Shown here in pieces: positions 27,540 through 37,132 of a DNA stretch of 64,000 bases. The DNA lies in NCBI GenBank assembly GCA_963740255.1, contig CAVUDO010000002.1:2108001-2172000 (forward strand), written 5' to 3'. The translations under genes and the position numbers were made by a program. The DNA comes from CAVUDO01 sp963740255 (lineage in GTDB: Bacteria > Actinomycetota > Actinomycetes > Mycobacteriales > Cryptosporangiaceae). The notes beneath the pieces are model-generated. The model was given only the letters and a program-made list of their open reading frames with translations, was not told the DNA's origin and did not search any database. The number at the start of each line of letters is the position of its first letter. The first letter of the stretch is position 1.

Positions 27540-28490
27540 TCAGAGGTTCGTGACGTCCGCCGCCTTGGCACGGACCGCCTCGGCCGCCTGCTTCAACGCG
27601 GCCAGTTCGCTGTCGGTGAGTTCGCCCTCGACCACCTTCCGGACGCCCTCGGCACCCAGCTCGGCCTCCACGCCCAGGTACACCCCGGCGATGCCGTACT
27701 CCCCGTCGACCCAGGCACACACCGGCATCACCGCGCCGGAGTCCTCGGCCACGGCCAGCGCCATCCGGGCCGCCGCCGCCGAGGGTGCGTAGTAGGCCGA
27801 GCCGGTCTTGAGCAGCGCCACCACTTCGGCGCCGCCGTTGCGGGTGCGGGTGACCAGCTCGTCGATCTTCGCCTCGGGCAGCAGGTCGGCCAGCGGCTTG
27901 CCGTCCACCGAGCAACGGGACGGGACGGGCACCATCGTGTCGCCGTGCGAGCCCAGCGTCAGGGTCTTCACGCTGGCGATCGGCACGTCCAGTTCCTCGG
28001 CGACGAAGTGGCTGAACCGGGCGGTGTCGAGCATGCCGGCCTGGCCGAGCACGCGGTGCTTCGGGAAGCCGGTGGCGCGCTGGGCCAGCGCGGTCATCTC
28101 GTCCAGCGGATTGGAGACGACGATCACCACGGCGTCCGGGGCGTGGACGGCGATCTGCTCGGCGACGCCGCGGACGATGCCGGCGTTGACCTCCAGCAGG
28201 TCCATCCGGCTCATGCCGGGCTTGCGCGGCAGGCCCGCAGTGACCACCACGATGTCCGAGCCGGCGATGGCCTCGTAGCCGCTGCCGTCCCGGCCGGTGG
28301 TCTGGCCGACGACCTTCGTCTCGAAGCCCTCGACCGGGCGGGACTGGTTGAGGTCGAGCGCGAGCCCCTCGGCCTTTCCCTCGACGATGTCGGTGAGGAC
28401 GACCGTGTCGAAGACGTCGTACTCGGCGAGCCGCTGTGCCGTCGTCGAGCCGTAGAACCCCGCGCCGACGACGGTGACCTTCTTGCCCAT
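27540..28490 (-). CDS. mdh: Malate dehydrogenase (LDH-like type)
   Basis: NAD-dependent oxidation of malate to oxaloacetate. The 316-residue protein has the Rossmann motif VTVVGAGFYGST, SNPLDEMT, the substrate loop and Arg region GLPRKPGMSRMDLL, GQAGMLDTARF, and the catalytic His in GSHGDTMVP. Arg in the loop position (RKPGMSR) argues for malate rather than lactate. ATG 28490. It lies next to folD on the same strand, a common actinobacterial arrangement. Confidence 0.92.
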   Translation of the reverse strand: MGKKVTVVGAGFYGSTTAQRLAEYDVFDTVVLTDIVEGKAEGLALDLNQSRPVEGFETKVVGQTTGRDGSGYEAIAGSDIVVVTAGLPRKPGMSRMDLLEVNAGIVRGVAEQIAVHAPDAVVIVVSNPLDEMTALAQRATGFPKHRVLGQAGMLDTARFSHFVAEELDVPIASVKTLTLGSHGDTMVPVPSRCSVDGKPLADLLPEAKIDELVTRTRNGGAEVVALLKTGSAYYAPSAAAARMALAVAEDSGAVMPVCAWVDGEYGIAGVYLGVEAELGAEGVRKVVEGELTDSELAALKQAAEAVRAKAADVTNL

Positions 28491-28607
28491 GCCTGTTCGC
28501 TCCTGGATGCGGTGATCGGGATGCGGGCCACGCTACTCGCGGGTCACCAGACCGGACCGCCCCACCCTCGCGAGCCCCTCGGCCCGACGCGACCGAACCG
28601 GGGAGAG

Positions 28608-29471
28608 CTACCGGCCGTCGCGCAGCGCGTTGCGTTCGGCGGCCTCGACGACGTTGGTGAGCAGCATCGCCCGGGTGACCGGGCCGACGCCGCCCGGCAT
28701 CGGGGCAACGAACGCCGCGACCTCGCGCACGTCCGGGTGGACGTCCCCGGCGAGGCCGGCGTCCGTGCGGGTGATGCCCACGTCGAGCACCGCGGCACCC
28801 GGCTTGACCATGTCGGCCGTGAGCAGGCCCGCCCGGCCGGCGGCGACCACCACGATGTCGGCGGCGCGGGTGTGCACATCCAGATCCTTGGTGCCGGTGT
28901 GGCAGAGCGTCACGGTGGCGTTCTCGGCGCGCCGGGTGAGCAGCAGCCCGAGCGGCCGGCCGACGGTCAGGCCGCGTCCGATCACCACCACGTGCGCGCC
29001 CTCGATCACCACCCCGTACCGGCGGAGCAGCTCGACGCAGGCCCGCGGGGTGCACGGCAACGGCGCCGGGACACCCAGCACCAGCCGGCCGAGGTTGGCC
29101 GGGTGCAGGCCGTCGGCGTCGCGGTCGGGGTCCATCCGTTCGAGCACCCGGTTGGCGTCCAGCCCGGCGGGCAGCGGAAGCTGGACGATGTAGCCGGTGC
29201 ACGCCGGGTCGGCGTTGAGGCGGTCGACCTCCGCCTCGACGTCGTCCTGGGTGGCCGTATCGGGCAGGTCGACCCGGATGCTGGTGATCCCCACCTCGGC
29301 GCAGTCCCGGTGCTTGCCCCCGACATACGCGTGCGAGCCGGGGTCGTCACCCACCAGCACCGTGCCGAGGCCCGGCGTGTGTCCCGCCGCCCGGAGCACG
29401 TCGACCCGCTCCCGCAGCTCGCCCTTGATCGACGCCGCCGTCAGCTTGCCGTCCAGAATCGTCGCTGTCAC
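28608..29471 (-). CDS. folD: Bifunctional methylenetetrahydrofolate dehydrogenase/cyclohydrolase
   Basis: Interconverts 5,10-methylene-THF and 10-formyl-THF. The 287-residue protein has the catalytic Tyr-x3-Lys in SHAYVGGKHRDC, the loop GYIVQLPLPAG, DADGLHPANLGRL, and the NADP-binding VIGRGLTVGRPLG. I chose GTG 29471 because AGGA-TGGGG precedes it; an in-frame ATG at 29480 is possible. It supplies one-carbon units that are used by the purN-purH product encoded further along. Confidence 0.93.
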   Translation of the reverse strand: MTATILDGKLTAASIKGELRERVDVLRAAGHTPGLGTVLVGDDPGSHAYVGGKHRDCAEVGITSIRVDLPDTATQDDVEAEVDRLNADPACTGYIVQLPLPAGLDANRVLERMDPDRDADGLHPANLGRLVLGVPAPLPCTPRACVELLRRYGVVIEGAHVVVIGRGLTVGRPLGLLLTRRAENATVTLCHTGTKDLDVHTRAADIVVVAAGRAGLLTADMVKPGAAVLDVGITRTDAGLAGDVHPDVREVAAFVAPMPGGVGPVTRAMLLTNVVEAAERNALRDGR

Positions 29472-29592
29472 GGGCCCCATCCTGCCCGAGGACCTCGGCG
29501 CCGGACACGTCGGCCGAACCCGCCACCCCGGACCGATCAACCGGCGCACACCCACGGAGTCGCGCTGGCCCTGACCTGGGGCGGGCCGCCGC

Positions 29593-30645
29593 CTACTGAC
29601 AGGTGATGTTGCTGATTCCCAGGGCGGCACCGACGATCTTGTTCGAGCAGGCGACCACCGTCCCGCTGGCCTTCTTGGCCACGTTGACGGCGAATCCGTG
29701 GCCCTTCAACTCGCCGGTGTTGCCGCGGAACGTGTTGTCGTTGCCCCAGCCGTCGAGCAGGACGTGCACCTGGTAGCCGTCGACGGGGCCGGCCGCGCCC
29801 ACGTTGTTCTCGATCAGCCAGTCGTTGCCCTTCACGTCCACCCAGGAGTCGGACTCGGTCATGCCCTCGCCGGAGAACCGGTTGTTCCGCACCACGCCGC
29901 CGGTGGTGCCTTCCTTGACGTCGACGCTCTCCGCGGTGGTCAGCGCGATGTCGTTGAACTCCACGATGTTCCGGTCGCTGGCGTCGGGCCTGCCGCCGGT
30001 GATGTCCTCCCAGTTGTTCTTCGAGCTGCCGATGTAGACGCCCTCACCGAACTGCGGCTTGCGCAGGCCGGTCTGCCGGACCACGTTGCCGGTGACCCTG
30101 CCGTCCGAGCTGAACGCCCGGAGGTGGATGGCTTCGTCCCCGATCTGACTCACGGTCAGGCCGCTGATGAGCAGGTGATTGGAACGGTCGGCCACCACGC
30201 CCTTCTGGCCGTTGCGGACCCCGAAGCCGACCAGCTTCCAGTGGGACGCCTTGTCCAGGTGGAAGACGTATCCGCTGTCGGTGGCGCCACCGTCGAGAAT
30301 GGCGCCCGGACCGCCGCACACGGTGATCGGCTTGGCTGCGGTGCCGGCGACCTTGGCGCTGAAGGTGCCCAGGTAGATGCCGTCCGCCAACCGGATGACG
30401 CTGCCGGGTTTGGCCGTTCGCAAGGCTTTCTTCAACGTTCCGGCGGTCTTGACCGTGGTGCCGCCGGAGGCGGGGCAGGTGGCCGGCGGGACCGACGGGG
30501 TCGGACCGGCGGTGACCTTGGTGCCGGGTCGGCGGGACGTCTCGTCGCGCCCGGAGCCGGAGCAGCCGGCGACCAGGACCACGACGCCCAGCGCCGCCGT
30601 CGCCGCAGCCACGACCGGGAAACGGACCTTGGTACGGCTAGGCAT
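29593..30645 (-). CDS. Secreted right-handed beta-helix lipoprotein
   Basis: A 350-residue lipoprotein with lipobox LVAGCSGSG after the signal ALGVVVLVAG. The mature part is a parallel beta-helix: segments such as ADGIYLGTFSAKVAG, PITVCGGPGAILDGG, LLISGLTVSQIGDEAIHLRA and VRNNRFSGEGMTESDSWVDV recur at about 22-25 residues. This resembles the pectate lyase/chondroitinase-B fold. ATG 30645 has GAAGGG upstream. It is the last gene of a three-gene leftward operon with a GT2 synthase and a membrane beta-helix protein, so it probably modifies or cleaves the polysaccharide outside the cell. Catalytic residues were not identified. Confidence 0.82.
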   Translation of the reverse strand: MPSRTKVRFPVVAAATAALGVVVLVAGCSGSGRDETSRRPGTKVTAGPTPSVPPATCPASGGTTVKTAGTLKKALRTAKPGSVIRLADGIYLGTFSAKVAGTAAKPITVCGGPGAILDGGATDSGYVFHLDKASHWKLVGFGVRNGQKGVVADRSNHLLISGLTVSQIGDEAIHLRAFSSDGRVTGNVVRQTGLRKPQFGEGVYIGSSKNNWEDITGGRPDASDRNIVEFNDIALTTAESVDVKEGTTGGVVRNNRFSGEGMTESDSWVDVKGNDWLIENNVGAAGPVDGYQVHVLLDGWGNDNTFRGNTGELKGHGFAVNVAKKASGTVVACSNKIVGAALGISNITCQ

Positions 30646-30675
30646 GCGAACCCTTCGTCGAGGTCATCGGTAGCG

Positions 30676-33137
30676 TCAGGCCCGCCGGGAGTGTACGGGC
30701 ACCGAGTGCCTGCCCACGTGCCGGGGAGTCGCCTGCCCGGGCTCCGCGTCGTCGGCCGACCGGGACGTGGGGCCGGCTGCATCCCCGGGTTCGGACGGCA
30801 CCTGACGGCTCTGGTAGACGGTGCCAGCCGGGCCGGCCGACGCAGCCGGTGGGGTGTCGGGCGGTCCCGACGGCACCTGGTGGCTCTGGTAGACGGTGCC
30901 GCGCGGGCTGTTGGACCCGTTCGACGGTACCGGTGCGGGGCGGGCGGGCGTGGGCGGCCCCTCGTGCGGCGCGGAAGCAGGCGCCCCGGACGCGGGCGCG
31001 GCGGCCGGTGACGGGGTGCCGGGATGGCTGGGCTGCACCGGCGTACCCGAGCGGTTCCCTGCCGATGCGGAGACGACCAGGGCCAGGGCCGGAGCCACCG
31101 GAGGGCGCACGACCGGCGCGGCGGGCCGCTGCGCCGCCGGAACACCAGGGTTATGCACCGCCGGAGCTGCCGGCTTCTGCGCCACCGCTCCAACAGCGGT
31201 CTGTGCCACCGGAGTAGCCGGCCGCTGCACGACACCGGGGCTGTACACCACCGGGACAGCAGGCGTCTGCGTCGCCGGGACAGCAGCCCGCTGCGCGACC
31301 GGGGCAGTGGGCGGCGCCGGAGCAGCGGGCGAACGCGGTGCCGACGGAACGTGCGCGGCCGCGGTGAGAGCCCGAGGTGGCGCCGGACCGAGCGCCGGGG
31401 CCGCACGGCTGCCAGCCCGCGGCCGGTCCCGTCGAACCGGATCTCCGGGACCGTGTCCCGGACGGCCTGGTCGGGCGACCACTTCGTGGTCTCCCGGTAG
31501 GGGTGGGCATGACCGGGCCGCAGTCTCGCCCGGGCCCGGGCCCGCCACCACAGCAACGGCGGCACGATCAGGATCAGCGTCCAGGCCCAGAGCGCGGGGT
31601 GCTGCTCGACCAACTGCCGGAAGGTCTTCGGCGCACCGGCCACCACCCAGCCGGTCGTGTCGGTGTTCGTCAACAAGGGCCTGCCGGCCTGCCGGTCCAG
31701 GGTCCGCAGGTCGACCGGACGCGGCCCCCGGCCGGAGAGGCTGCATTCGTCGATGACCGCGGAGGTGACCCGGCCGCGCAGCGACAGGCCGAAGAGCGCG
31801 GCCCCGTTGACATCCACGCGGCGCAGCACCGGCTGTCGGGAGCCGCGCAGCTGCACACCCGTGCGCCAGCCGCTGAACACGGTGTCCGTGACCACGCTGC
31901 GGTCGTCGCCGTCCAGGACCAGGCCGGCGCTTCCGACGCCGACCACCGTCGACTGCTCGACGCTGACGGCCCTGGCGTTGTCCTGGACGACGATCCCGCG
32001 GTCGGTGCCCCGGACGGTCATGCCGCGCAGGATGGTGCCGACCCCGCCCTGGACCCGGATGCTCACCCCCCGGTTGGCCGTGATGACGGCCCCGTCGACG
32101 AGTGTTCCCTTGGTCGGCGTGGTGGCCGCCCCGGACACCGTGTCGGAGGTGGCGAGGCTGCGCCCGTCCAGGATGAGGCCGCTGCCGCCGTTCGCGGTCG
32201 AGGTGACACCCCGCAGGATCGAACTGCCGACCCCGCGGGCGACGACGATGCCGTCGCCGCCGCCGCCGGCGACCTCGGTGGCGGCGACCAGGGTTCGTGC
32301 CGCGCCACGGTGCAGGCGGACGCCGTCGCGCACGCTGCGGGTGATCTGGACCCGGTCTATCTTCACGTCCGCCGACCGGGCCAGGAACACCCCGTACTGG
32401 TTGCCGGTGATGGTGGAGTCGGTGATGAAGCCGGTGGCGTTGCCGGTGTCGTCACCGGTCCAGGCGACGCCGCCGGTGCGGCCGCTCCAGAAGCCGAGGT
32501 GGCTCAAGTGGACGCCGTCGATGCGCAGGTTGCCGGTGGTGGCCCGGATGTAGGCGCGGCCGTCGAAGAACGCGGTGTCAGGCGCCCGCTTCGTCGGGTC
32601 CCAGCTGGTGACCGCCAGACCCTTGCCGAGCCGCAGCGAGCCGCTCCAGGTGACCAGTGTGGCGTAGCCGCCCGGGCCGCTGGTCAGCCGCAGGGTGCGG
32701 AGCTGCCGGCCGTCGATCGTCAGGACGGCGCCTGGTGCGGCGAAGACGCTCGCGGTCAGCAGCCCGACGCCGCCGGATATCCGCAGTACTCCGGCTTTCA
32801 CCAGGTCGGCGACGGTGTACGGGGCGGTCCGGCGGATCAGCACATGTGTCGGCAGGGATCCCTTGGTCTCGATGGGCTTGGCGCCGGGCGCGCGGATACC
32901 GGTGCGCAGCGCGGCCCTGATCCGGTTGTCCTCGCGCTGTACGAGCTGGGCCTGGACGCCGGCTGTTCCGCCGTCCGGATCGCCGGTCACCGGAGGCGGG
33001 GCCGCCGCCGGAGGTGGCGCGGGACGGTCGAACCAGCCCATCGAGTAGCCCGCCCCTCCCGTGGCGACCAGGACGACCAGGACCAACACGGCCGGCCTCA
33101 GCCAGCGGCGGTTTCGTAACGCGCCTGCGTCAAGCAT
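30676..33137 (-). pseudogene. Membrane-anchored beta-helix protein, frameshifted near the C-terminus
   Basis: ATG 33137 (GGAGG upstream) begins a protein with one N-terminal helix (LRPAVLVLVVLVATGGAGYS). A large right-handed beta-helix region (about residues 80-490) follows, with repeats such as NLRIDGVHLSHLG, ITGNQYGVFLARSADVKIDR and GIVVQDNARAVSVEQS, and then a second helix (LWAWTLILIVPPLLWW). It resembles C5-epimerase-like polysaccharide-modifying proteins. The natural tail is an Ala/Pro/Val/Gln-rich low-complexity segment ending at 30676, but it is in a different frame from the body. One base appears to be missing between about 31370 and 31440. In the unshifted frame the tail would be an Arg-rich antisense-like sequence with no stop until inside the next gene. 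Confidence 0.78.
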
Positions 33138-34416
33138 GCAGACCTCCGGCGTGGGCCTGCAGCGAGGCGCCGCCCTGCCCCTCGCCACCGACCTGGTCGG
33201 CGCGCCTGGTCAGCCAGCCCTGCTTGTTCATGGTCACGAACGCGTACGTCTTGATGGGCAGCGCCACGAAAGCCACCGTCAGGACCATCAGGGGGAGCAG
33301 CAGGATGTCTTTCGGATGGTGACGCAGATGGGACAGCCCGCGGATGCCGCGACCCGCCAACATCCAGCCCAGCGCCACCGCGATTCCCCAGCTGCCCGGC
33401 TTGAGGCACCACAGGGTCGCGTACGTGAGCGCCACCGCCATCGTGAACGGCGTCAGCAGGATCTGCAGCACGCTGATCTGGGCGATCAGCGGCTGCTTCC
33501 ACAGCCAGCCCTTCCACATCGCGGTGAGATAGCAACGGTAGGAGTTGCGGCTCCACCGGACCCGCTGCTTGACGAACGCCTTGAACGTGTCGGGGAATCC
33601 GGACAGCGCCCGGGCGTCGATCTGGTGCACGGTCTTGTAGCCGCTGGCCAGCACCAACCAGGTCAGCCGGCCGTCGTCGCCGGCGATGCACCGCCGCCCG
33701 AAGAAGTACTCCTCCTCCAGGTTGGACAGCACGGGCATCACCGCGCTGCGCCGGTACGCCGCCGTGCGCCCGGAGAGGCACACCACCGCGCCGGCGCGGC
33801 CCTGCGCGGGCACGTAGTCGACGTAGCGGATGTCGACCATCCAGTTGGCGATGCGGCGCCAGATGCTGGTCTCCGGTCGCAACACGTTCTGCCGCGTGCC
33901 GACACCCCCGACCTGCGGGTCGGCGAACGGCATCTGGACCGCGGCCAACAGCCCCGGCAGCCAGAACGTGTCGGAGTCGGCCAGCACGATCACCTCGCCG
34001 CGCGCCTTGCGAATGCCGACGCCGAGCGCAGACCTCTTCCCGTGGTGGTGGAACGGAACGACCCGCACCCTGGGGTCCCGCCGGGAGGCGACCCGGTGGA
34101 TGACCTCGCGGTCGGCGAGGTCGGGCACGATGATCACCTCGCTGGGCCCCTGCGCGAGCCACGACGTCAGGCACGCGTCGACGATGTCGGGGTCCTCGCG
34201 GTAGCAGGGGACGACGACCGACGTGGTCGTGCGGAAGCCGTTGACGATGGGCTTGGCGCGACGGCTCAGGAACACCCGTGTCATCCATACGGACCAGGAG
34301 ACGACGCCGGCGATCCCGAGCGGGATCAGCTGCCAACCGGTCCCGAGGTACCCCCACGCCATCACGACGATGTTCACCGCGACGCTCAGCGGGTCCTGCA
34401 TATCTCCCCGTCTCAT
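33130..34416 (-). CDS. Processive GT2 glycosyltransferase (hyaluronan/cellulose synthase-like)
   Basis: A 428-residue membrane glycosyltransferase. An N-terminal helix (NIVVMAWGYLGTGWQLIPLG) precedes the GT-A domain with SVVVPCYRED, the D-x-D in VLADSDTFWLPG, GDDGRLTW as the acceptor/catalytic Asp region, and the processivity motif QRVRW. Three to four C-terminal helices form the translocation channel. This is the HasA/NodC/BcsA pattern, so it should polymerise a UDP-sugar and extrude the chain. The first ATG is at 34416; ATG 34401 (MQDPLSV) is equally possible. It overlaps the next gene by 8 bp. Polymer identity is not predictable. Confidence 0.88.
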   Translation of the reverse strand: MRRGDMQDPLSVAVNIVVMAWGYLGTGWQLIPLGIAGVVSWSVWMTRVFLSRRAKPIVNGFRTTTSVVVPCYREDPDIVDACLTSWLAQGPSEVIIVPDLADREVIHRVASRRDPRVRVVPFHHHGKRSALGVGIRKARGEVIVLADSDTFWLPGLLAAVQMPFADPQVGGVGTRQNVLRPETSIWRRIANWMVDIRYVDYVPAQGRAGAVVCLSGRTAAYRRSAVMPVLSNLEEEYFFGRRCIAGDDGRLTWLVLASGYKTVHQIDARALSGFPDTFKAFVKQRVRWSRNSYRCYLTAMWKGWLWKQPLIAQISVLQILLTPFTMAVALTYATLWCLKPGSWGIAVALGWMLAGRGIRGLSHLRHHPKDILLLPLMVLTVAFVALPIKTYAFVTMNKQGWLTRRADQVGGEGQGGASLQAHAGGLHA

Positions 34417-34538
34417 CCCCTCAGCGCGGTGCGGCGCAGGATGTTCCCCTGCATCCAGTAGCTCTGCTCTCGATCCGGCTTGGCCATGATGCGTGAGTCC
34501 CGCGGGCGACCGTTATGTCGGCCCCGGGACTCTGGCAT

Positions 34539-34567
34539 GGAACCCCACGCCACAGTAGTGGGGCTCC
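34539..34567 (-). terminator. Hairpin between purH and the GT2 operon
   Basis: Arms ggaaccccac (34539-34548) and gtggggctcc (34558-34567) pair with one mismatch around a 9-nt loop. It lies about 45 bp past the purH stop on the same strand and ahead of the GT2 gene, so it is the probable end of the purine transcript. Confidence 0.55.
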
Positions 34568-34612
34568 TGTTACGTGGACGTAAAGGGTGGTGGAACAGCG
34601 AGATCGTCCCGC

Positions 34613-36832
34613 TCAGTGGGAGAAGTGACGAGTGCCGGAAAGGTACATCGTCACTCCGACAACGTCAGCGGCCGCGACGACCTCGGCGTCGCGCACGCTG
34701 CCGCCCGGCTGGACGACCGCCCGCACCCCTGCGTCGAGCAGCACCTGAAGGCCGTCGGGGAACGGGAAGAAGGCATCCGAGGCCCCCACCGCACCCGCGG
34801 CCCGCTCGCCCGCCCGGGCGACGGCCAGCCGGGCCGAATCGACCCGGTTCACCTGCCCCATGCCCACCCCGACCGTGGCGCCGTCGGACGCCAGCAGGAT
34901 CGCGTTGGACTTCACCGCCCGCACCGCCCGCCAGGCGAAGGCCAGGTCGGCCAGGGTGGCCGGGTCGGCCGGGGTGCCGCAGGCCAGCGTCCAGCCCGTC
35001 GGGTCGTCGCCGGGTGCGTCCAGCGCGTCGGCCGTCTGGGCGAGCACGCCGCCGGAGACCTGCCGCAGCTCCGCACGCCACCGCTCGCGGTCCGGCGCGA
35101 CCAGTACCCGGAGGGACGGCTTGCGGCCGAGCACCTCCACGGCGCCCTCCTCGTAGGACGGAGCCACCACCACCTCGGTGAAGATCTCGGCAACCTGTTC
35201 GGCCATGGCGCGGCTCACCGGCCGGTTCACCGCGATCACCCCGCCGAACGCCGACACCGGGTCGCAGGCGTGGGCCTTCCGGTGTGCCAGCGCGACGGCG
35301 TCGGCCTCACCCTCCGCGGCCACCGCGATGCCGCACGGGTTGGTGTGCTTGACGATCGCCACGCACGGCTGTCCGTGGTCGTAGGCGGCCCGGTACGCCG
35401 CGTCGGCGTCCACATAGTTGTTGTAGGACATCGGCTTGCCGTGCAGCTGCTCGGCCTGGGCGATGCCGGGGGCGTCGTCGTGGTCGAGGTAGAGGGCGGC
35501 GGCCTGGTGCGGGTTCTCGCCGTAGCGCAGCACACCGGCTCGCTCCACCGTCATTCCGGCGAAGGCCGGCCAGCAGGACGCGCCCGGTGCGGTGGGCTCC
35601 TCGACCAGTCCCCGGGCGAACCACGTCGCCACCCCCACGTCGTACGCGGCCGTGTGCGCGAACGCCCGGGCCGCCAGCCGGCGCCGCGCGTCGTGGTCGA
35701 ACCCTCCGGCCCGCACGGCGGCGAGCACGGACGGGTACGCGGCCGGGTCGACCACGACCGCGACGTTCGCGTGGTTCTTCGCCGCCGCGCGCACCATCGA
35801 CGGGCCGCCGATGTCGATCTGCTCGACGACCTCCTCGTCCGGCGCTCCGGCGGCCACCGTGTCGGCGAACGGGTAGAGGTTGGCCACCACCAGCTCGAAC
35901 GGCGCGATGCCCAACTCGTCGAGCTGCTTGACGTGGTCGGCCCGACGCAGGTCGGCCAGCAGTCCGGCGTGCACATGCGGATGCAGGGTCTTGACCCGGC
36001 CGTCCAGCGTCTCCGGGAAGCCGGTGACGTCGCTGACCGCGGTGACCGGGACGCCGGCCGCCGCGATCCGGGCCGCGGTCGAGCCGGTGGACACGATCTC
36101 CACCCCGGCCTCGGCCAGCCCCCGGGCCAGCTCCTCCAGACCGGTCTTGTCGTAGACGCTCACCAGCGCGCGCCGCACCGGGCGGGCCCCAGCTCGCTCG
36201 TCGGCGGCGCCAGCGGAGGTGGTCGGGGAGCTCATGCCGATCGTGACCTTTCGTCCGGTGACCGACCAGCCCTCGCGGGCCATCTGGCCGACGGCCTCGA
36301 CGAGCATCGCCCGCTCGGCCACCTTGATGCGTTCGTGCAGGGACGCCTCGTCGTCGCCGTCGCGCACCGGCACCGCGGTCTGCGCCACGATCGGCCCGCT
36401 GTCGACGCCGGCGTCGACGAGGAAGAGCGTGCAGCCGGTCACCCGGACGCCGTGCGCGAGCGCGTCCCGGGCGCCGTGCATGCCCGGGAACGACGGCAGC
36501 AGCGCCGGATGGGTGTTGACGAACCGGCCACCGAACCGGGCCAGGAACGCCGTCCCGACCAGCTTCATGAAGCCGGCGGAGACGACCAGGTCGGGGGCGT
36601 GCGCCGCGACCCGGTCGGCGAGTGCGGCGTCCCAGGTCTCGCGGTCGCCCGCCAGCGGGTGGACGAACGTCGGGACGCCGACGCGCTCGGCCCGGGCGAG
36701 CCCTTCGATGCCGTCCCGGTCGGTCCCCACCGCGACGACCGCGGCCCCGTACGCCGGGTCGGCGCAGGCGTCCAGCAGGGCCTGCAGGTTGGTCCCGGCG
36801 CCCGAGACGAGGACGACGAGGCGGGCGGTCAC
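34613..36832 (-). CDS. purN/purH: PurN-PurH fused reading frame (GAR formyltransferase + AICAR formyltransferase/IMP cyclohydrolase)
   Basis: One uninterrupted 739-residue frame. Residues 1-199 are PurN: VLVSGAGTNLQALLDACAD, then the catalytic N-H pair in FVNTHPALLPSFPG and the Asp in LVDAGVDSGPIVAQT. Residues 200-739 are PurH: MGS/IMP-cyclohydrolase part ALVSVYDKTGLEELARGL and DIGGPSMVRAAAKNH, then the transformylase part RYGENPHQAA and KHTNPCGIA. The usual PurN stop is missing: RKVTIG runs directly into the PurH Met at 36235. GTG 36832 has GGGGAG upstream. An AAGG 12 nt before Met200 could allow separate PurH initiation. It catalyses three of the ten steps of de novo IMP synthesis, using 10-formyl-THF. 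Confidence 0.9.
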   Translation of the reverse strand: MTARLVVLVSGAGTNLQALLDACADPAYGAAVVAVGTDRDGIEGLARAERVGVPTFVHPLAGDRETWDAALADRVAAHAPDLVVSAGFMKLVGTAFLARFGGRFVNTHPALLPSFPGMHGARDALAHGVRVTGCTLFLVDAGVDSGPIVAQTAVPVRDGDDEASLHERIKVAERAMLVEAVGQMAREGWSVTGRKVTIGMSSPTTSAGAADERAGARPVRRALVSVYDKTGLEELARGLAEAGVEIVSTGSTAARIAAAGVPVTAVSDVTGFPETLDGRVKTLHPHVHAGLLADLRRADHVKQLDELGIAPFELVVANLYPFADTVAAGAPDEEVVEQIDIGGPSMVRAAAKNHANVAVVVDPAAYPSVLAAVRAGGFDHDARRRLAARAFAHTAAYDVGVATWFARGLVEEPTAPGASCWPAFAGMTVERAGVLRYGENPHQAAALYLDHDDAPGIAQAEQLHGKPMSYNNYVDADAAYRAAYDHGQPCVAIVKHTNPCGIAVAAEGEADAVALAHRKAHACDPVSAFGGVIAVNRPVSRAMAEQVAEIFTEVVVAPSYEEGAVEVLGRKPSLRVLVAPDRERWRAELRQVSGGVLAQTADALDAPGDDPTGWTLACGTPADPATLADLAFAWRAVRAVKSNAILLASDGATVGVGMGQVNRVDSARLAVARAGERAAGAVGASDAFFPFPDGLQVLLDAGVRAVVQPGGSVRDAEVVAAADVVGVTMYLSGTRHFSH

Positions 36833-36928
36833 ACAGCTCCCCTGGTGGCGGCGGTTCCAGACGCCCGCACTCTATCCGGTCGCCCGGTCTGGACCTGCGT
36901 GTCGCCGCCGGGGGGAGCCACCCGCCGC

Positions 36929-36952
36929 GACCAGGAGCGACCGCTCCTGGTC
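36929..36952. promoter_or_regulatory. Perfect 10-bp inverted repeat upstream of purN
   Basis: GACCAGGAGC (36929-36938) and GCTCCTGGTC (36943-36952) flank a 4-nt spacer, about 100 bp upstream of the leftward purN start and 180 bp before the rightward dispanin gene. It is either an operator or a terminator hairpin. No other element is recognisable in this 300-bp gap. Confidence 0.4.
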
Positions 36953-37132
36953 AGTCCCGCGACACGGCCCCGAACAGTGGCCCTCCTACCTACTACTTGT
37001 GCAGGAACGGGGGCAGAATGACTCGATCCGATGAAGAGACTTACCACAACCCAGGCACCACGAGTACGCTGCGCCGGTCCCCGCATGTGACGGGGAGTCA
37101 CCAGGAAATTGTCCACCTCGCTAAGGAGCACC

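Noticed and set aside
30676..31330. Arg-rich continuation of the beta-helix protein as a nucleic-acid-binding tail
   Set aside because: It is the shadow of an Ala/Pro/Gln-rich tail in another frame and would run through the next gene without stopping.
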